Of a stretch of DNA of 64,000 nucleotides, positions 29,441-41,874 are shown one piece after another (the first letter of the stretch is position 1; each line of letters starts with the position of its first letter). The stretch comes from Gammaproteobacteria bacterium (GTDB lineage Bacteria; Pseudomonadota; Gammaproteobacteria; Xanthomonadales; Wenzhouxiangellaceae), in the NCBI GenBank assembly GCA_003565625.1, contig PXBD01000043.1:1-64000 (forward strand), read 5' to 3'. The notes below the pieces were generated by a model, which saw only the letters and a program-made list of their open reading frames with translations, did no database searches and was not told where the DNA came from. The translations under genes and the position numbers were made by a program.

Positions 29441-30273
29441 GCTGGCGGCTGATGATTGGCGCGCTCGTGGCCCCGGCCTGGCTGCTGCTGACCGGCTGCG
29501 CGCCGCTGGCGCCGGCGCCGGTGGATCAGCGCGGACAGCGTGCCGAGCCTGCGCCTGGCCGGGCGGTGGTCGTGCCAACCGTCTACCAGGTGCGCAGCGG
29601 CGACACGCTGTATTCGATCGCCTTTCGCTACCGTCTGGACTGGCGCGAAGTCGCGGCCTGGAACCGGATCGAGGAGCCGTTTCTCATTCGGCCCGGGCAG
29701 GAATTGCGCCTGAGTGCGCCGCCGCCTGCGCTGGCCCTGCGTCCGTCGGCCGAGTCGCCTGCGCCACGTCCGGCGGTTCCGGAGCCTGAGCCGGAGAGGT
29801 CTCCCGAACCGGCTCCGGCGGCACCCTCCCGACTCCCGGCCGAAACTCGATCGGAAGCCGTCTCCGGCGGCCCTGCACCGCCTTCCGGCAGCCGCCGGGT
29901 AGGCGGCGTGGACTGGCGCTGGCCGACCGCCGGCGCGGTCACGCGGCCGTTTGATCCGGCCGCGACCCGGCGCGGAATCGGTATTGCCGGTGCCGCCGGT
30001 CAGTCGGTGGTTGCCGCCGCTGATGGTCAGGTGGTCTACAGCGGCACCGCCCTGATCGGTTATGGCGAGTTGATCATCATCAAGCACTCCGACACCATGC
30101 TGTCGGCCTACGGCCACAACCGGGTCCGGCTGGTCGAGGAGGGCAGTGCCGTACGCGCCGGCCAGCCGATCGCCGAACTCGGCATCAGCGACCGCAACGA
30201 AGAGTTGCTGCATTTCGAGATTCGCCGCAACGGTCAGCCGGTCAATCCGCTGGATTTTTTGCCGCGCCGCTGA
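29437..30273 (+). CDS. nlpD: NlpD-like lipoprotein: LysM plus M23 peptidase domain
   Basis: Lipobox LLTGC; LysM YQVRSGDTLYSIAFRY; M23 GIGIAGAAGQSVVAAADGQVVYSG. Confidence 0.9.
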   Translation: MSWRLMIGALVAPAWLLLTGCAPLAPAPVDQRGQRAEPAPGRAVVVPTVYQVRSGDTLYSIAFRYRLDWREVAAWNRIEEPFLIRPGQELRLSAPPPALALRPSAESPAPRPAVPEPEPERSPEPAPAAPSRLPAETRSEAVSGGPAPPSGSRRVGGVDWRWPTAGAVTRPFDPAATRRGIGIAGAAGQSVVAAADGQVVYSGTALIGYGELIIIKHSDTMLSAYGHNRVRLVEEGSAVRAGQPIAELGISDRNEELLHFEIRRNGQPVNPLDFLPRR

Positions 30274-30407
30274 GCCGCGTGCGTTCCGCGCAGGGGATGA
30301 TTTTGTCAGCGTATTTCGAGAAAGACGCTGTATCTAGCCGTTTGTATTGAAATTCTGATCAGTTTGGGGCAAGATAGGAATCTGCTGTTGCCGCCAGGGA
30401 TGGTTCG

Positions 30408-31718
30408 GTGGGTCTGCTCAAGCTGGGTTTGATGTTGTTGCTGGGAGGGATGACGGCCGTGGTGACGGCCGCGGAAGTCCAGAACCTGCGGGTCTGGGCC
30501 GGCCCGGACAGCACGCGCGCGGTGCTGGACCTGGATCAACGCGTCGACTACCGCATTTTTACCCTGGATAACCCGCATCGGCTGGTCGTTGACATTCGCG
30601 CCACCCGCGCCAGCGCACCGCTGCCCTTCGACGCCGACAGCGGCGGGGTGATTGCCGGGGTCCGCCACGGCGTTCGCAACGAGAACGATCTGCGCGTCGT
30701 CTTTGACCTCGACGGCAAGGCCCAGCCACAAAGTTTTCTGCTCGATCCGGCCGGTGCCTACGGCCATCGCCTGGTCGTCGACCTGGTGCCCGAGGATGCC
30801 GTCAGCGCCGAGGAGCGCGTGCGCGCGGTCGCGCGCTCGGCCGCCAACGGCCAGCGCGACATGATTGTCGCGATCGATGCCGGTCACGGCGGTGAGGATC
30901 CCGGAGCAATCGGCCCCGGCGGGACATTCGAGAAAACCGTCACCCTGCAGATCGCGCGCGAGCTGGAACAGCGCATCAACGAGACCACCGGCATGCGCGC
31001 GGTCATGATTCGAACCGGTGACTACTTCGTGCCCCTGCAGCAGCGCTACGAACGGGCCCGCCAGGCTGAAGCCGACCTGTTTGTGTCGATTCACGCCGAC
31101 GCCTTCCGCGACTTCCGGGTGCGCGGATCGTCGGTGTACGTTCTGTCGCGCAGCGGCGCGTCGAGCCAGGCCGCCCGGATGCTGGCCCAGCGCGAAAACA
31201 AGGCTGACCTGATTGGCGGGGTGAAGCTGGACCAGGCCGACGATATGTTGTCCTCGGTGCTGCTGGATCTGTCCCAGAGCGCGGCGCTGGAATACAGCAA
31301 TGACGCGGCCGAGCACATTCTCGGCCAGCTCGGGACGGTGGGTCGCCGCCATCGCAGCCAGGTCGAGCGCGCCAACTTCATGGTGCTGCGCTCGCCCGAC
31401 GTGCCCAGCGTGCTGATCGAGGTCGGCTTCATCAGTAATCCGCAGGATGAACAGAACCTCAACACCCCGCAGCACCGCAAGCGCGTCGCCGAGGCCATTA
31501 CCAGCGGCGTGCGCGAGCACTTCTGGCGCACCGCGCCCCAGGGCACCTGGTTTGCCGCCAACCGCCAGGGGCGCGAGCACATTGTCCAGCGCGGCGATAC
31601 CCTGGGCGTGATCGCCCAGCGCTACCAGGTCAGCGTCGCGCGGATTCGCGCCGCCAACAATCTCAATGGCGACGTCATCCATACCGGCGCGGTACTGGTC
31701 ATTCCAACCGGTTCCTGA
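30408..31718 (+). CDS. amiC: N-acetylmuramoyl-L-alanine amidase (AMIN + Amidase_3 + LysM)
   Basis: AMIN region, [35 protein letters not shown]-terminal Lys[23 protein letters not shown] start. Confidence 0.92.
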   Translation: MGLLKLGLMLLLGGMTAVVTAAEVQNLRVWAGPDSTRAVLDLDQRVDYRIFTLDNPHRLVVDIRATRASAPLPFDADSGGVIAGVRHGVRNENDLRVVFDLDGKAQPQSFLLDPAGAYGHRLVVDLVPEDAVSAEERVRAVARSAANGQRDMIVAIDAGHGGEDPGAIGPGGTFEKTVTLQIARELEQRINETTGMRAVMIRTGDYFVPLQQRYERARQAEADLFVSIHADAFRDFRVRGSSVYVLSRSGASSQAARMLAQRENKADLIGGVKLDQADDMLSSVLLDLSQSAALEYSNDAAEHILGQLGTVGRRHRSQVERANFMVLRSPDVPSVLIEVGFISNPQDEQNLNTPQHRKRVAEAITSGVREHFWRTAPQGTWFAANRQGREHIVQRGDTLGVIAQRYQVSVARIRAANNLNGDVIHTGAVLVIPTGS

Positions 31719-31748
31719 AATCGCTCGCGATCCCGTACACTCGCGGGC

Positions 31749-33500
31749 ATGCCGATCCGCAAGCTGCCCGTTCATCTTGTCAACCAGATCGCCGCCGGCG
31801 AGGTGGTCGAACGCCCTGCCTCGGTGGTCAAGGAGTTGCTTGAGAACAGCCTCGATGCAGGCGCTCGCCGAATCCGGGTAGACATCGACGAGGGCGGCCT
31901 GCGGCGCATCCGGATTAGCGACGACGGTCACGGTATCGCACCCGACGAGCTGGCCCTGGCCCTGGATCCGCATGCGACCAGCAAGATCGGCTCGCTTGAC
32001 GATCTGGAGGCGGTCGCGAGCCTGGGCTTCCGCGGCGAGGCGCTGGCCTCGATTGCGGCGGTGGCGCGGGTTCGTCTGGCCTCGCGTCGGGCCGAGGATG
32101 AAGCCGGGGTCGAACTGGAGGCCGAAAACGGACGGGTGTCGCCAATCAGGCCCTGCGGCATGCCGCAGGGCACCGTGGTCGAAGTGGCCGATCTGTTTTT
32201 CAACACCCCGGCCAGGCGCAAGTTCCTGCGCACCGAGCGCACCGAGTTCGGCCACATCGATGACCTGGTCCGGCGCCTTGCGCTGGCCTGCCCGGGTACG
32301 GCTTTTGAGCTGTATCACAACGGACGGGCGCTGCGCCGGCTGCCGGCCGCCGACGATTCTGCCGCGCGCCGACGCCGGCTTGGTGAAGTTTGCGGCCAGG
32401 CCTTCCTCGAGCAATCGCTGGGGCTGGAAAATCGGCACGAGGGCATGGCCCTGGAAGGGTTTATTGCCCGCCCCAGCTTCTCGCGCAGCCAGCCTGACCT
32501 GCAGTTTTTTTTCGTCAATGGCCGCCTGGTGCGCGACCGTCTGATCGTCCATGCCGTTCGCCAGGCCTACCAGGACGTGCTGTTCCACGGCCGCCACCCG
32601 GCCTTTGTTCTGCATCTGGCAATCGACCCGGCCCGGGTGGATGTCAACGTGCATCCGCAAAAAACCGAGGTTCGTTTCCGCGATGGCCGCCAGGTGCACG
32701 GGTTTTTGTTTGCAACCGTGCAGCGCGCGCTGGCCGAAACCCGGCCGGTGGCCGGTGCCAGTGCGCCGGCGTCGCTGCCCACCGGCGTCGTGGGTGGCGG
32801 ATTGCAGCCGGGATCGCAGCCCGGACTGGGGCTGGGCGTGGCCGAAAGCCTGGCCGGCTATGCCCGCCTGCAGCCGGGTGGGGCGAGTGAAGCGAGTGCA
32901 CAAAGCGACGGCGACACACCGCCCCTGGGCTTTGCCGTGGCCCAGATTCACGGCGTGTACGTGCTCGCCCAGAATGCGGCGGGCCTGGTTATCGTTGACA
33001 TGCACGCCGCCCACGAGCGCATCGTGTACGAGCGGCTCAAGCAGTCCTGGGGCGAGGATCGGGTGCGTGCCCAGCATCTGCTGGTGCCCGAACGGCTCGC
33101 GGTGAGCGCACGCGAGGCGCGCAGCCTGGAAGAGCACGGCGCCGAGCTTGCCCGCCTGGGCTTCGAGCTGGACCTGGCCGGGCCGGAGTCGATCTCGATC
33201 CGGGCCGTGCCGGCGCTGCTGGCCGGCGGCGACTGCACCCAGCTGGTTCGCGACGTGCTGGCCGACCTGGTGGAGCTGGGCCGGAGCGGGCGCGTGGCCG
33301 CGATCATTGATGGTCTGCTCTCGACCATGGCCTGTCACGGTTCGGTGCGCGCCAACCGGCGCCTGACGGTGGACGAAATGAACGCCTTGTTGCGCGACAT
33401 GGAGCGCACCGAGCGCAGCGATCAGTGCAACCACGGGCGTCCGACCTGGGTGCAGCTGGACATGACCTCGCTCGACCAGCTGTTTCTGCGTGGTCGCTGA
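31749..33500 (+). CDS. mutL: DNA mismatch repair protein MutL
   Basis: IRKLPVHLVNQIAAGEVVERPASVVKELLENSLDAGA, GFRGEALASI, C-terminal dimerisation domain. Confidence 0.97.
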   Translation: MPIRKLPVHLVNQIAAGEVVERPASVVKELLENSLDAGARRIRVDIDEGGLRRIRISDDGHGIAPDELALALDPHATSKIGSLDDLEAVASLGFRGEALASIAAVARVRLASRRAEDEAGVELEAENGRVSPIRPCGMPQGTVVEVADLFFNTPARRKFLRTERTEFGHIDDLVRRLALACPGTAFELYHNGRALRRLPAADDSAARRRRLGEVCGQAFLEQSLGLENRHEGMALEGFIARPSFSRSQPDLQFFFVNGRLVRDRLIVHAVRQAYQDVLFHGRHPAFVLHLAIDPARVDVNVHPQKTEVRFRDGRQVHGFLFATVQRALAETRPVAGASAPASLPTGVVGGGLQPGSQPGLGLGVAESLAGYARLQPGGASEASAQSDGDTPPLGFAVAQIHGVYVLAQNAAGLVIVDMHAAHERIVYERLKQSWGEDRVRAQHLLVPERLAVSAREARSLEEHGAELARLGFELDLAGPESISIRAVPALLAGGDCTQLVRDVLADLVELGRSGRVAAIIDGLLSTMACHGSVRANRRLTVDEMNALLRDMERTERSDQCNHGRPTWVQLDMTSLDQLFLRGR

Positions 33501-34452
33501 GCGGACCGGGCGCGGCCGCCTGCCGCCGGCCGTGCTGTTGCTGGGGCCGACCGCGGCCGGCAAGACCGCGGCCGCCATGGCGCTGCATGACCGCTTCCCG
33601 ATGCGCCTGATCAGCGTAGACTCAGCCCAGGTCTACCGCGGCCTGGAGATTGGTGCCGCCAAGCCCGGCCCGGACGTTCTGGCCCGCTACCCGCACGATG
33701 TGCTGGACCTGCGCTGGCCTGAGCAGTCCTATTCAGCGGCTGATTTCGTCGCCGATGCCGAAGCGGCAATGCGGCGCGCCGCTGCTGCCGGCCGGGTGCC
33801 GCTGCTGGTCGGTGGCACCATGCTCTATGTCCGGGCCCTGCTGTACGGTCTCGACCCGCTGCCGCCGGCCGATCCGGACGTGCGCAAGCGCATCTTGGAG
33901 CGCGCCGAAAGCGCCGGCTGGATGAGCCTGCATGCCGAACTGGTCCGCCGCGACCCGGTCGCGGGCGCGCGCATCCGGCCATCGGACCGACAGCGTCTGC
34001 AGCGCGCTCTGGAAGTACTGGAGCTGACCGGTCGTGGCGTATCGAGCTGGCAGACCGCGCCGCGCCAGCCACGCTTCCCGACCCTGCGCCTGGTGCTGAC
34101 CACGCCGGATCGGGCGGTGTTGCACGAGCGCATCGCCGCCCGCTGCGACCAGATGCTGCGCGCCGGGCTGGTCGAGGAGGTACAGCGCTTGCAGGCCCGC
34201 CCGGGTCTGACCGGCGATCACCCGGCGATGCGAGCGGTGGGGTACCGGCAGGTCTGGGCAATGCTCGACGGGCAGTACCAGGCCACTGAGCTGCGCGCGC
34301 GCATGCTCGCCGCGACCCGCCAGCTGGCCAAACGCCAGCTGACCGCGCTGCGCAGATTTTCCACGGCGCTCTGGTATGATGCGACCAGCAGTAAAACGGT
34401 CGACAGGCTTGACAGGCAGGTTGGTGACTTTTGCCGGCGCAGCGCCATTTGA
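33490..34452 (+). CDS. miaA: tRNA dimethylallyltransferase
   Basis: LLLGPTAAGKTAAAMAL, LISVDSAQVYRGLEIGAAKP, LVGGTMLYVRALLYGL. Confidence 0.96.
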   Translation: MVAERTGRGRLPPAVLLLGPTAAGKTAAAMALHDRFPMRLISVDSAQVYRGLEIGAAKPGPDVLARYPHDVLDLRWPEQSYSAADFVADAEAAMRRAAAAGRVPLLVGGTMLYVRALLYGLDPLPPADPDVRKRILERAESAGWMSLHAELVRRDPVAGARIRPSDRQRLQRALEVLELTGRGVSSWQTAPRQPRFPTLRLVLTTPDRAVLHERIAARCDQMLRAGLVEEVQRLQARPGLTGDHPAMRAVGYRQVWAMLDGQYQATELRARMLAATRQLAKRQLTALRRFSTALWYDATSSKTVDRLDRQVGDFCRRSAI

Positions 34453-34549
34453 CCGCAATACCGTGGTTTTTGTGCGCTGCGAACAAATCCTTGCTGAAGG
34501 TGCCTTACAGTCAACAATAATCCGCGTCATCTTTTGAAGGAGTAGGAAC

Positions 34550-34789
34550 ATGTCCAAGGGACAGTCGCTGCAGGATCCCTTTCTCAACGCGCTCCGGCGC
34601 GAGCGCGTGCCCGTGGCGATCTACCTGGTCAACGGGATCAAGCTGCAGGGGCAGATCGAGTCGTTCGATAATTTCGTGGTTCTGCTGAAAAACACCGTCA
34701 GCCAGATGATCTACAAGCATGCCATCTCGACCGTGGTGCCGGCGCGGAATGTTCGCCTCGGGCTCGGCGAGGAGGAAGAAGACTCCTGA
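34550..34789 (+). CDS. hfq: RNA chaperone Hfq
   Basis: [64 protein letters not shown]. Confidence 0.98.
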   Translation: MSKGQSLQDPFLNALRRERVPVAIYLVNGIKLQGQIESFDNFVVLLKNTVSQMIYKHAISTVVPARNVRLGLGEEEEDS

Positions 34790-36087
34790 TCCCGACCGAA
34801 ACGCCGCGCTCAGTCTCGAACCGCACGCTGCTGCTGCATCCGGTTCTCTCGGCCAGTGACGACGATGACTGGCGCGAGGAGTTTCGCCGGCTGGCTGAAG
34901 CCGCCGGCCTTGAAGTGGTAGCCGAACTGGATGCGCCGCGTGATCGGCCGGATCCGAAATTCTTTGTCGGCGCAGGCAAGGTAGCCGAGACCGCGCAGTG
35001 GGTGGAAGGCGAGGACGTGGGGCTGGTTCTGGTCAACGGCCGCCTGAGCCCGATTCAGGAGCGGAACCTGGCCCGCGAACTGCGCTGTAACGTGCTCGAT
35101 CGCACGACCCTGATTCTGGATATCTTTGCCCAGCGGGCCCGGTCACACGAAGGCAAGCTGCAGGTCGAACTGGCCCAGCTCAAGCACCTCTCGACCCGTC
35201 TGGTGCGCGGTTGGACCCACCTGGAGCGCCAGCGTGGCGGCATTGGCCTGCGCGGCCCGGGCGAGACCCAGCTTGAAACCGACCGCCGCCTGCTGGGGGA
35301 TCGCATTCGCCAACTCAGCGAGCGGCTCGGGCGGGTGGAGCAACGACGGGAGCAGGGCCGCCGAGCCCGGCGGCGCGGCGAAATTCCGCTGGTCGCTCTG
35401 GTCGGCTATACCAATGCCGGCAAGTCCACCCTGTTCAACCGCCTCACCGAAGCCTCGGTGATGGCCCGTGATCAACTGTTTGCGACCCTCGATCCCACCG
35501 TGCGCCGGATCGAAACGCTACCCGGCTCGCCGGTATTGCTCAGCGACACGGTAGGCTTCATCCGGGATCTGCCGCACGAACTGATCGCCGCGTTTCGCGC
35601 GACCCTGGAAGAAACCCTGGGCGCAAGCCTGGTGATTCATGTGATCGATGCCTCGGATCCCGATCGCGGACGCCACATGGCGGTGGTCGACGAGGTCCTT
35701 GCAGAGATCGGCGCGGCCGAGCTGCCGGTGCTCAAGATCTACAACAAGGTCGACCAGGCCGGGCACGCGGCCGGCGTGGAACGCAATGCCGATGGGCAGG
35801 TCGAATCAGTCTGGGTTTCAGCCAAAACCGGCGAGGGCCTGGATGCGCTGGGCGCAGCCCTGCTGGAGCGCGTCAGCGAAGGTCGAATCCGGCGTGAAAT
35901 TCACCTGCCGCCGCAGGGTCAGCGGTTACGATCCAGGTTGTTCGACCTCGGCGGCGTCTGCTCGGAGCAGGTCGAGGACGACGGCAGCATGCGCATTCAG
36001 GTTGACCTGGCGGTGCGTGATGCGCGCCAGCTCATGCGCCTGGGTGGCATCGACGGCCAACTCGCTGAGCAGCTGCTGTTACACTAG
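34786..36087 (+). CDS. hflX: GTPase HflX (probable non-canonical CTG start; conservative GTG start would be 34915)
   Basis: [34 protein letters not shown]; the 43 codons upstream of GTG-34915 ([31 protein letters not shown]) fit the HflX N-terminal domain and are open back to a CTG overlapping the hfq TGA. Confidence 0.8.
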   Translation: MIPTETPRSVSNRTLLLHPVLSASDDDDWREEFRRLAEAAGLEVVAELDAPRDRPDPKFFVGAGKVAETAQWVEGEDVGLVLVNGRLSPIQERNLARELRCNVLDRTTLILDIFAQRARSHEGKLQVELAQLKHLSTRLVRGWTHLERQRGGIGLRGPGETQLETDRRLLGDRIRQLSERLGRVEQRREQGRRARRRGEIPLVALVGYTNAGKSTLFNRLTEASVMARDQLFATLDPTVRRIETLPGSPVLLSDTVGFIRDLPHELIAAFRATLEETLGASLVIHVIDASDPDRGRHMAVVDEVLAEIGAAELPVLKIYNKVDQAGHAAGVERNADGQVESVWVSAKTGEGLDALGAALLERVSEGRIRREIHLPPQGQRLRSRLFDLGGVCSEQVEDDGSMRIQVDLAVRDARQLMRLGGIDGQLAEQLLLH

Positions 36088-36135
36088 CGGGCTTGCCCGA
36101 TTTTTTACCATTTACTGTAGGACACGGAGAAATCA

Positions 36136-37302
36136 ATGCCCTGGAATGAACCCGGCCGCGGAAGCGGCGGCGGTGGCGGTGATCGCGATCCCTGGAAAGG
36201 GGGCAATGGTCAGCAGCCACCGGATCTGGACGAGGTGTTTGCCAACGTCCAGCGTCGCCTGAAGAAGATCATGGGCGGTGGCGGAGAATCCGGCAGCGGC
36301 GGCAGCAAGGGCGGCAGCAGCGGCGGTCCGTCCCTGGGCGGCATCGGCTTGCTGATCTCTCTGCTGGCGGTGATCTGGATTGTCTGGAACTCGGTTCATA
36401 TCGTTGATGAGTCCGAGCGCGGCGTGGTGTTGCGGTTCGGCGAATACGTTCGTACCCTCAACCCCGGCCTGAATTTCACCCTGCCGGCACCAATCGAGGT
36501 GCTCGAAAAGGTCAACGTGAGCAACGTGCGCTCGCTGGAAAGCACCAGCCGGATGCTGACCGGGGATGAAAATCTCATTGACCTGGCTTTTGCCGTCCAA
36601 TACCGCGTGGTTGATCCGGAGAAATTCCTGTTCAACGTGCAGGTGCCGGAGGATTCGCTCGGGCAAGCTGCCGACAGCGCCATGCGCGAGATCGTCGGTA
36701 CCAACAATATGGATTTCATCCTGGAAATCGGCCGTGGCCAGATCGCGCTCGACACCCAGGCCCTGCTGGTCGACGTGCTTGCCCGGTACGACTCCGGTTT
36801 GGAGATCACTTCGTTCAACCTGCAGGAAGTGCGTCCGCCCGCGCAGGTTCGCTCGGCCTTCGATGACGTCGTCCGAGCGCGCGAAGACCAGATCCGCTTT
36901 GCCAACGAAGCCCAGGCCTACGCCAACCAGGAAGTCCCGGAGGCGCGCGGTCGCGCCGCGCGGGTGCTCGAGGAAGCCCAGGCCTATCGGGAGTCGATCA
37001 TTGCCCAGGCCACCGGTGAAGCGGACCGCTTCGTCGCCGTGCTGGATCAGTATTTGTTGGCCCCGCAGGTAACCCGGGAGCGGCTCTACCTGGAAACGCT
37101 GGAGAAGGTCTACGGCCGTTCGGCCAAGATCCTGCTCGACGTGGATTCGTCCAACAACATGTTCTACCTGCCGCTGGATACCTTGCGCGGCGCCGGCACC
37201 CGTGGCGCACCGCCACCGCCGGCACCACTGATGTCGCCGTCCGAGCAGCAACGGGTCACCCAGACCGACCCGCGCGCTCGCACCGGCCGGGGAGTACGCT
37301 GA
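36136..37302 (+). CDS. hflK: FtsH protease activity modulator HflK
   Basis: Gly-rich N-terminus, TM, SPFH domain (VVLRFGEYVRTLNPGLNFTLPAPIE). Confidence 0.95.
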   Translation: MPWNEPGRGSGGGGGDRDPWKGGNGQQPPDLDEVFANVQRRLKKIMGGGGESGSGGSKGGSSGGPSLGGIGLLISLLAVIWIVWNSVHIVDESERGVVLRFGEYVRTLNPGLNFTLPAPIEVLEKVNVSNVRSLESTSRMLTGDENLIDLAFAVQYRVVDPEKFLFNVQVPEDSLGQAADSAMREIVGTNNMDFILEIGRGQIALDTQALLVDVLARYDSGLEITSFNLQEVRPPAQVRSAFDDVVRAREDQIRFANEAQAYANQEVPEARGRAARVLEEAQAYRESIIAQATGEADRFVAVLDQYLLAPQVTRERLYLETLEKVYGRSAKILLDVDSSNNMFYLPLDTLRGAGTRGAPPPPAPLMSPSEQQRVTQTDPRARTGRGVR

Positions 37303-37303
37303 T

Positions 37304-38167
37304 ATGAAGATCTTTCTGCCTGTCATCCTGATTGCCGGCCTGTTCATCGGCCTCAACAGCATCTTCGTGGTCACCGAGACCGAGCATGCCATCAAGTTCC
37401 GCCTCGGCGAAGTGGTTCGTTCGGACTACGATCCGGGGCTCCACTTCAAGGTGCCGTTCATCAACAACGTGCGCAAGCTCGAGCGTCGGATCATCACCCT
37501 GGACATGCGTCCGGAGCAGATGAACACCGCTGAGCAGAAGTTTGTTGAGGTCGACTACTACGTCAAGTGGCGGATCGTCAATCCGCGCGACTTCTACATC
37601 GCCACGCAGGGCGGTGACATGATGTTCACCCGCTCCCGCCTGGCCCAGCTGATCCGTAACGACCTGCGCGATGAGTTTGCCCGCCGCACGCTCAGCGAGG
37701 TGGTCTCCGAGCAGCGTCGCGAGATGATGGAGGAGCTGGTCGACCGGGCTGACCGCCGTTTCCAGGACTTCGGCATCGACGTCATTGACGTGCGCATCAA
37801 GAAGATCGAGCTGACCGAGGAAGTACTGAATTCGGTGTTTGAGCGGATGGAAACCCAGCGCCGCGAGTTTGCCAACGAGCTGCGCTCGCTGGGCCGGGAA
37901 CGTGCCGAGCGGATTCGCGCCGATGCCGACCGCCAGGTCCGGGTCCTGCTCGCCGATGCCGAGCGCGATGCCCAGCGACTGCGTGGTGAAGGCGACAGCC
38001 AGGCAATCCGGATTTACGCCGAGGCGTTTGATCGTGACCGCGAGTTCTTCTCGTTCTGGCGCAGCCTGCAGGCCTATGACACCGCCTTCGGAACCGAGAA
38101 TGACATCATGCTGATGGATACCCGCTCGGAGTTCTTCCGTTATTTCGACCAGCAGCGGGTCGACTGA
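37304..38167 (+). CDS. hflC: Protease modulator HflC
   Basis: SPFH domain, IKFRLGEVVRSDYDPGLHFKVPFINNVRKL; follows hflK. Confidence 0.95.
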   Translation: MKIFLPVILIAGLFIGLNSIFVVTETEHAIKFRLGEVVRSDYDPGLHFKVPFINNVRKLERRIITLDMRPEQMNTAEQKFVEVDYYVKWRIVNPRDFYIATQGGDMMFTRSRLAQLIRNDLRDEFARRTLSEVVSEQRREMMEELVDRADRRFQDFGIDVIDVRIKKIELTEEVLNSVFERMETQRREFANELRSLGRERAERIRADADRQVRVLLADAERDAQRLRGEGDSQAIRIYAEAFDRDREFFSFWRSLQAYDTAFGTENDIMLMDTRSEFFRYFDQQRVD

Positions 38168-40796
<2,629 letters not shown>

Positions 40797-40800
40797 GGCG

Positions 40801-41874
40801 GTGACCGGACGAATCCATAATTTTTCCGCCGGCCCGGCGGCCCTGGCCGAGCCGGTGCGCGAACGCCTGGCCGCCGAACTGGCCCCGCGCGCCGACGGGC
40901 GGCCGTCGGTGGCCGAGATCAGCCATCGCGGCAAGGCCTTTCTGGCCTTGGCCGAGGAACTGGAGCAGCGCCTGCGCGACCTGATGGGGGTCGGTTCCGA
41001 GCACGCCGTGCTGCTGCTGCCGGGAGGTGCGAACCTGCAGTTTGCCTGGCTGCCGATGAACCTGGCGGCCGGGCGCACGCCGGCCTACCTGATCAGCGGT
41101 CACTGGGGGCGGAAGGCGCTGGCCGAGGCGCGCCGGATCGGTCCAGCCGAGGTGGCCGGCAGCAGCGAGGCGGAAGGTTTCGTCGATTTGCCGGAACTCG
41201 GCCACCTGCCGGCCGATTGTGCCTACCTGCACTACACCGGCAACGAGACCATTCACGGGCTGCAGTTCGAGCGTCCACCGGCGCTGGCCGTGCCCCTGGC
41301 CGCGGATCTTTCCTCGGAATTTCTGTCGCGACCCTACCCGTATGCCGATCTGGGCCTGGCCTATGCCGGCGCCCAGAAAAACCTGGGCATTGCCGGCCTG
41401 ACCGTCGTGCTGATTCGACGCGATCTACTGGAGCGCATTCCCGATCGGCTGCCGCGCTTTCTGGACTACCGCACCTGGGTCGACAGCAACTCGCTCTACA
41501 ACACTCCGGCCACGATTGCCTGGTACGCCGCCCTGGAAACACTGCGCTGGATCGAGGATTGTGGTGGCCTGGAGGGCATGGCCGAGCGCAACCGGGCCAA
41601 GGCGGCGCGGCTGTATGCGGCGATCGACGGCAGTGACTTTTATCGCAACCCGGTGGCCGAGGCGGCGCGTTCGGTCATGAACGTGCCGTTCTGGACCGCG
41701 CTCGAGGACCAGGTGGCGCTCTTCGTGGCCGAAGCCGAGGCGGCCGGTCTGCCGGGCCTGAAAGGGCATCGCGCGCTTGGGGGGCTGCGGGCCAGCCTGT
41801 ACAATGCCCTGAACATGGACGCAGTCGAGGCTTTGGTGGATTTCATGGGTGATTTCGAGCGCCGGCATGGCTGA
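40801..41874 (+). CDS. serC: Phosphoserine aminotransferase
   Basis: GRIHNFSAGPAALAEPV, ADLSSEFLSRPYPYADLGLAYAGAQKNLGIAGL; GTG start. Confidence 0.95.
   Translation: MTGRIHNFSAGPAALAEPVRERLAAELAPRADGRPSVAEISHRGKAFLALAEELEQRLRDLMGVGSEHAVLLLPGGANLQFAWLPMNLAAGRTPAYLISGHWGRKALAEARRIGPAEVAGSSEAEGFVDLPELGHLPADCAYLHYTGNETIHGLQFERPPALAVPLAADLSSEFLSRPYPYADLGLAYAGAQKNLGIAGLTVVLIRRDLLERIPDRLPRFLDYRTWVDSNSLYNTPATIAWYAALETLRWIEDCGGLEGMAERNRAKAARLYAAIDGSDFYRNPVAEAARSVMNVPFWTALEDQVALFVAEAEAAGLPGLKGHRALGGLRASLYNALNMDAVEALVDFMGDFERRHG

Noticed and set aside
30306-33578. 1090-aa minus-strand ORF antisense to amiC and mutL
   Set aside because: Low-complexity His/Gln/Arg/Ala-rich translation with no recognisable domain; opposite well-conserved genes. 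Long antisense ORFs are expected in GC-rich DNA.
34669-34789. Possible programmed -1 frameshift producing an Hfq-HflX fusion
   Set aside because: No X-XXY-YYZ slippery heptamer near the hfq end (GAG GAG GAA GAA GAC TCC TGA); CTG reinitiation is the simpler hypothesis, though frameshifting is not excluded.
36160-36340. GGC/GGT-rich stretches in hflK considered as a nucleotide repeat
   Set aside because: They encode the Gly/Ser-rich N-terminal region typical of HflK.
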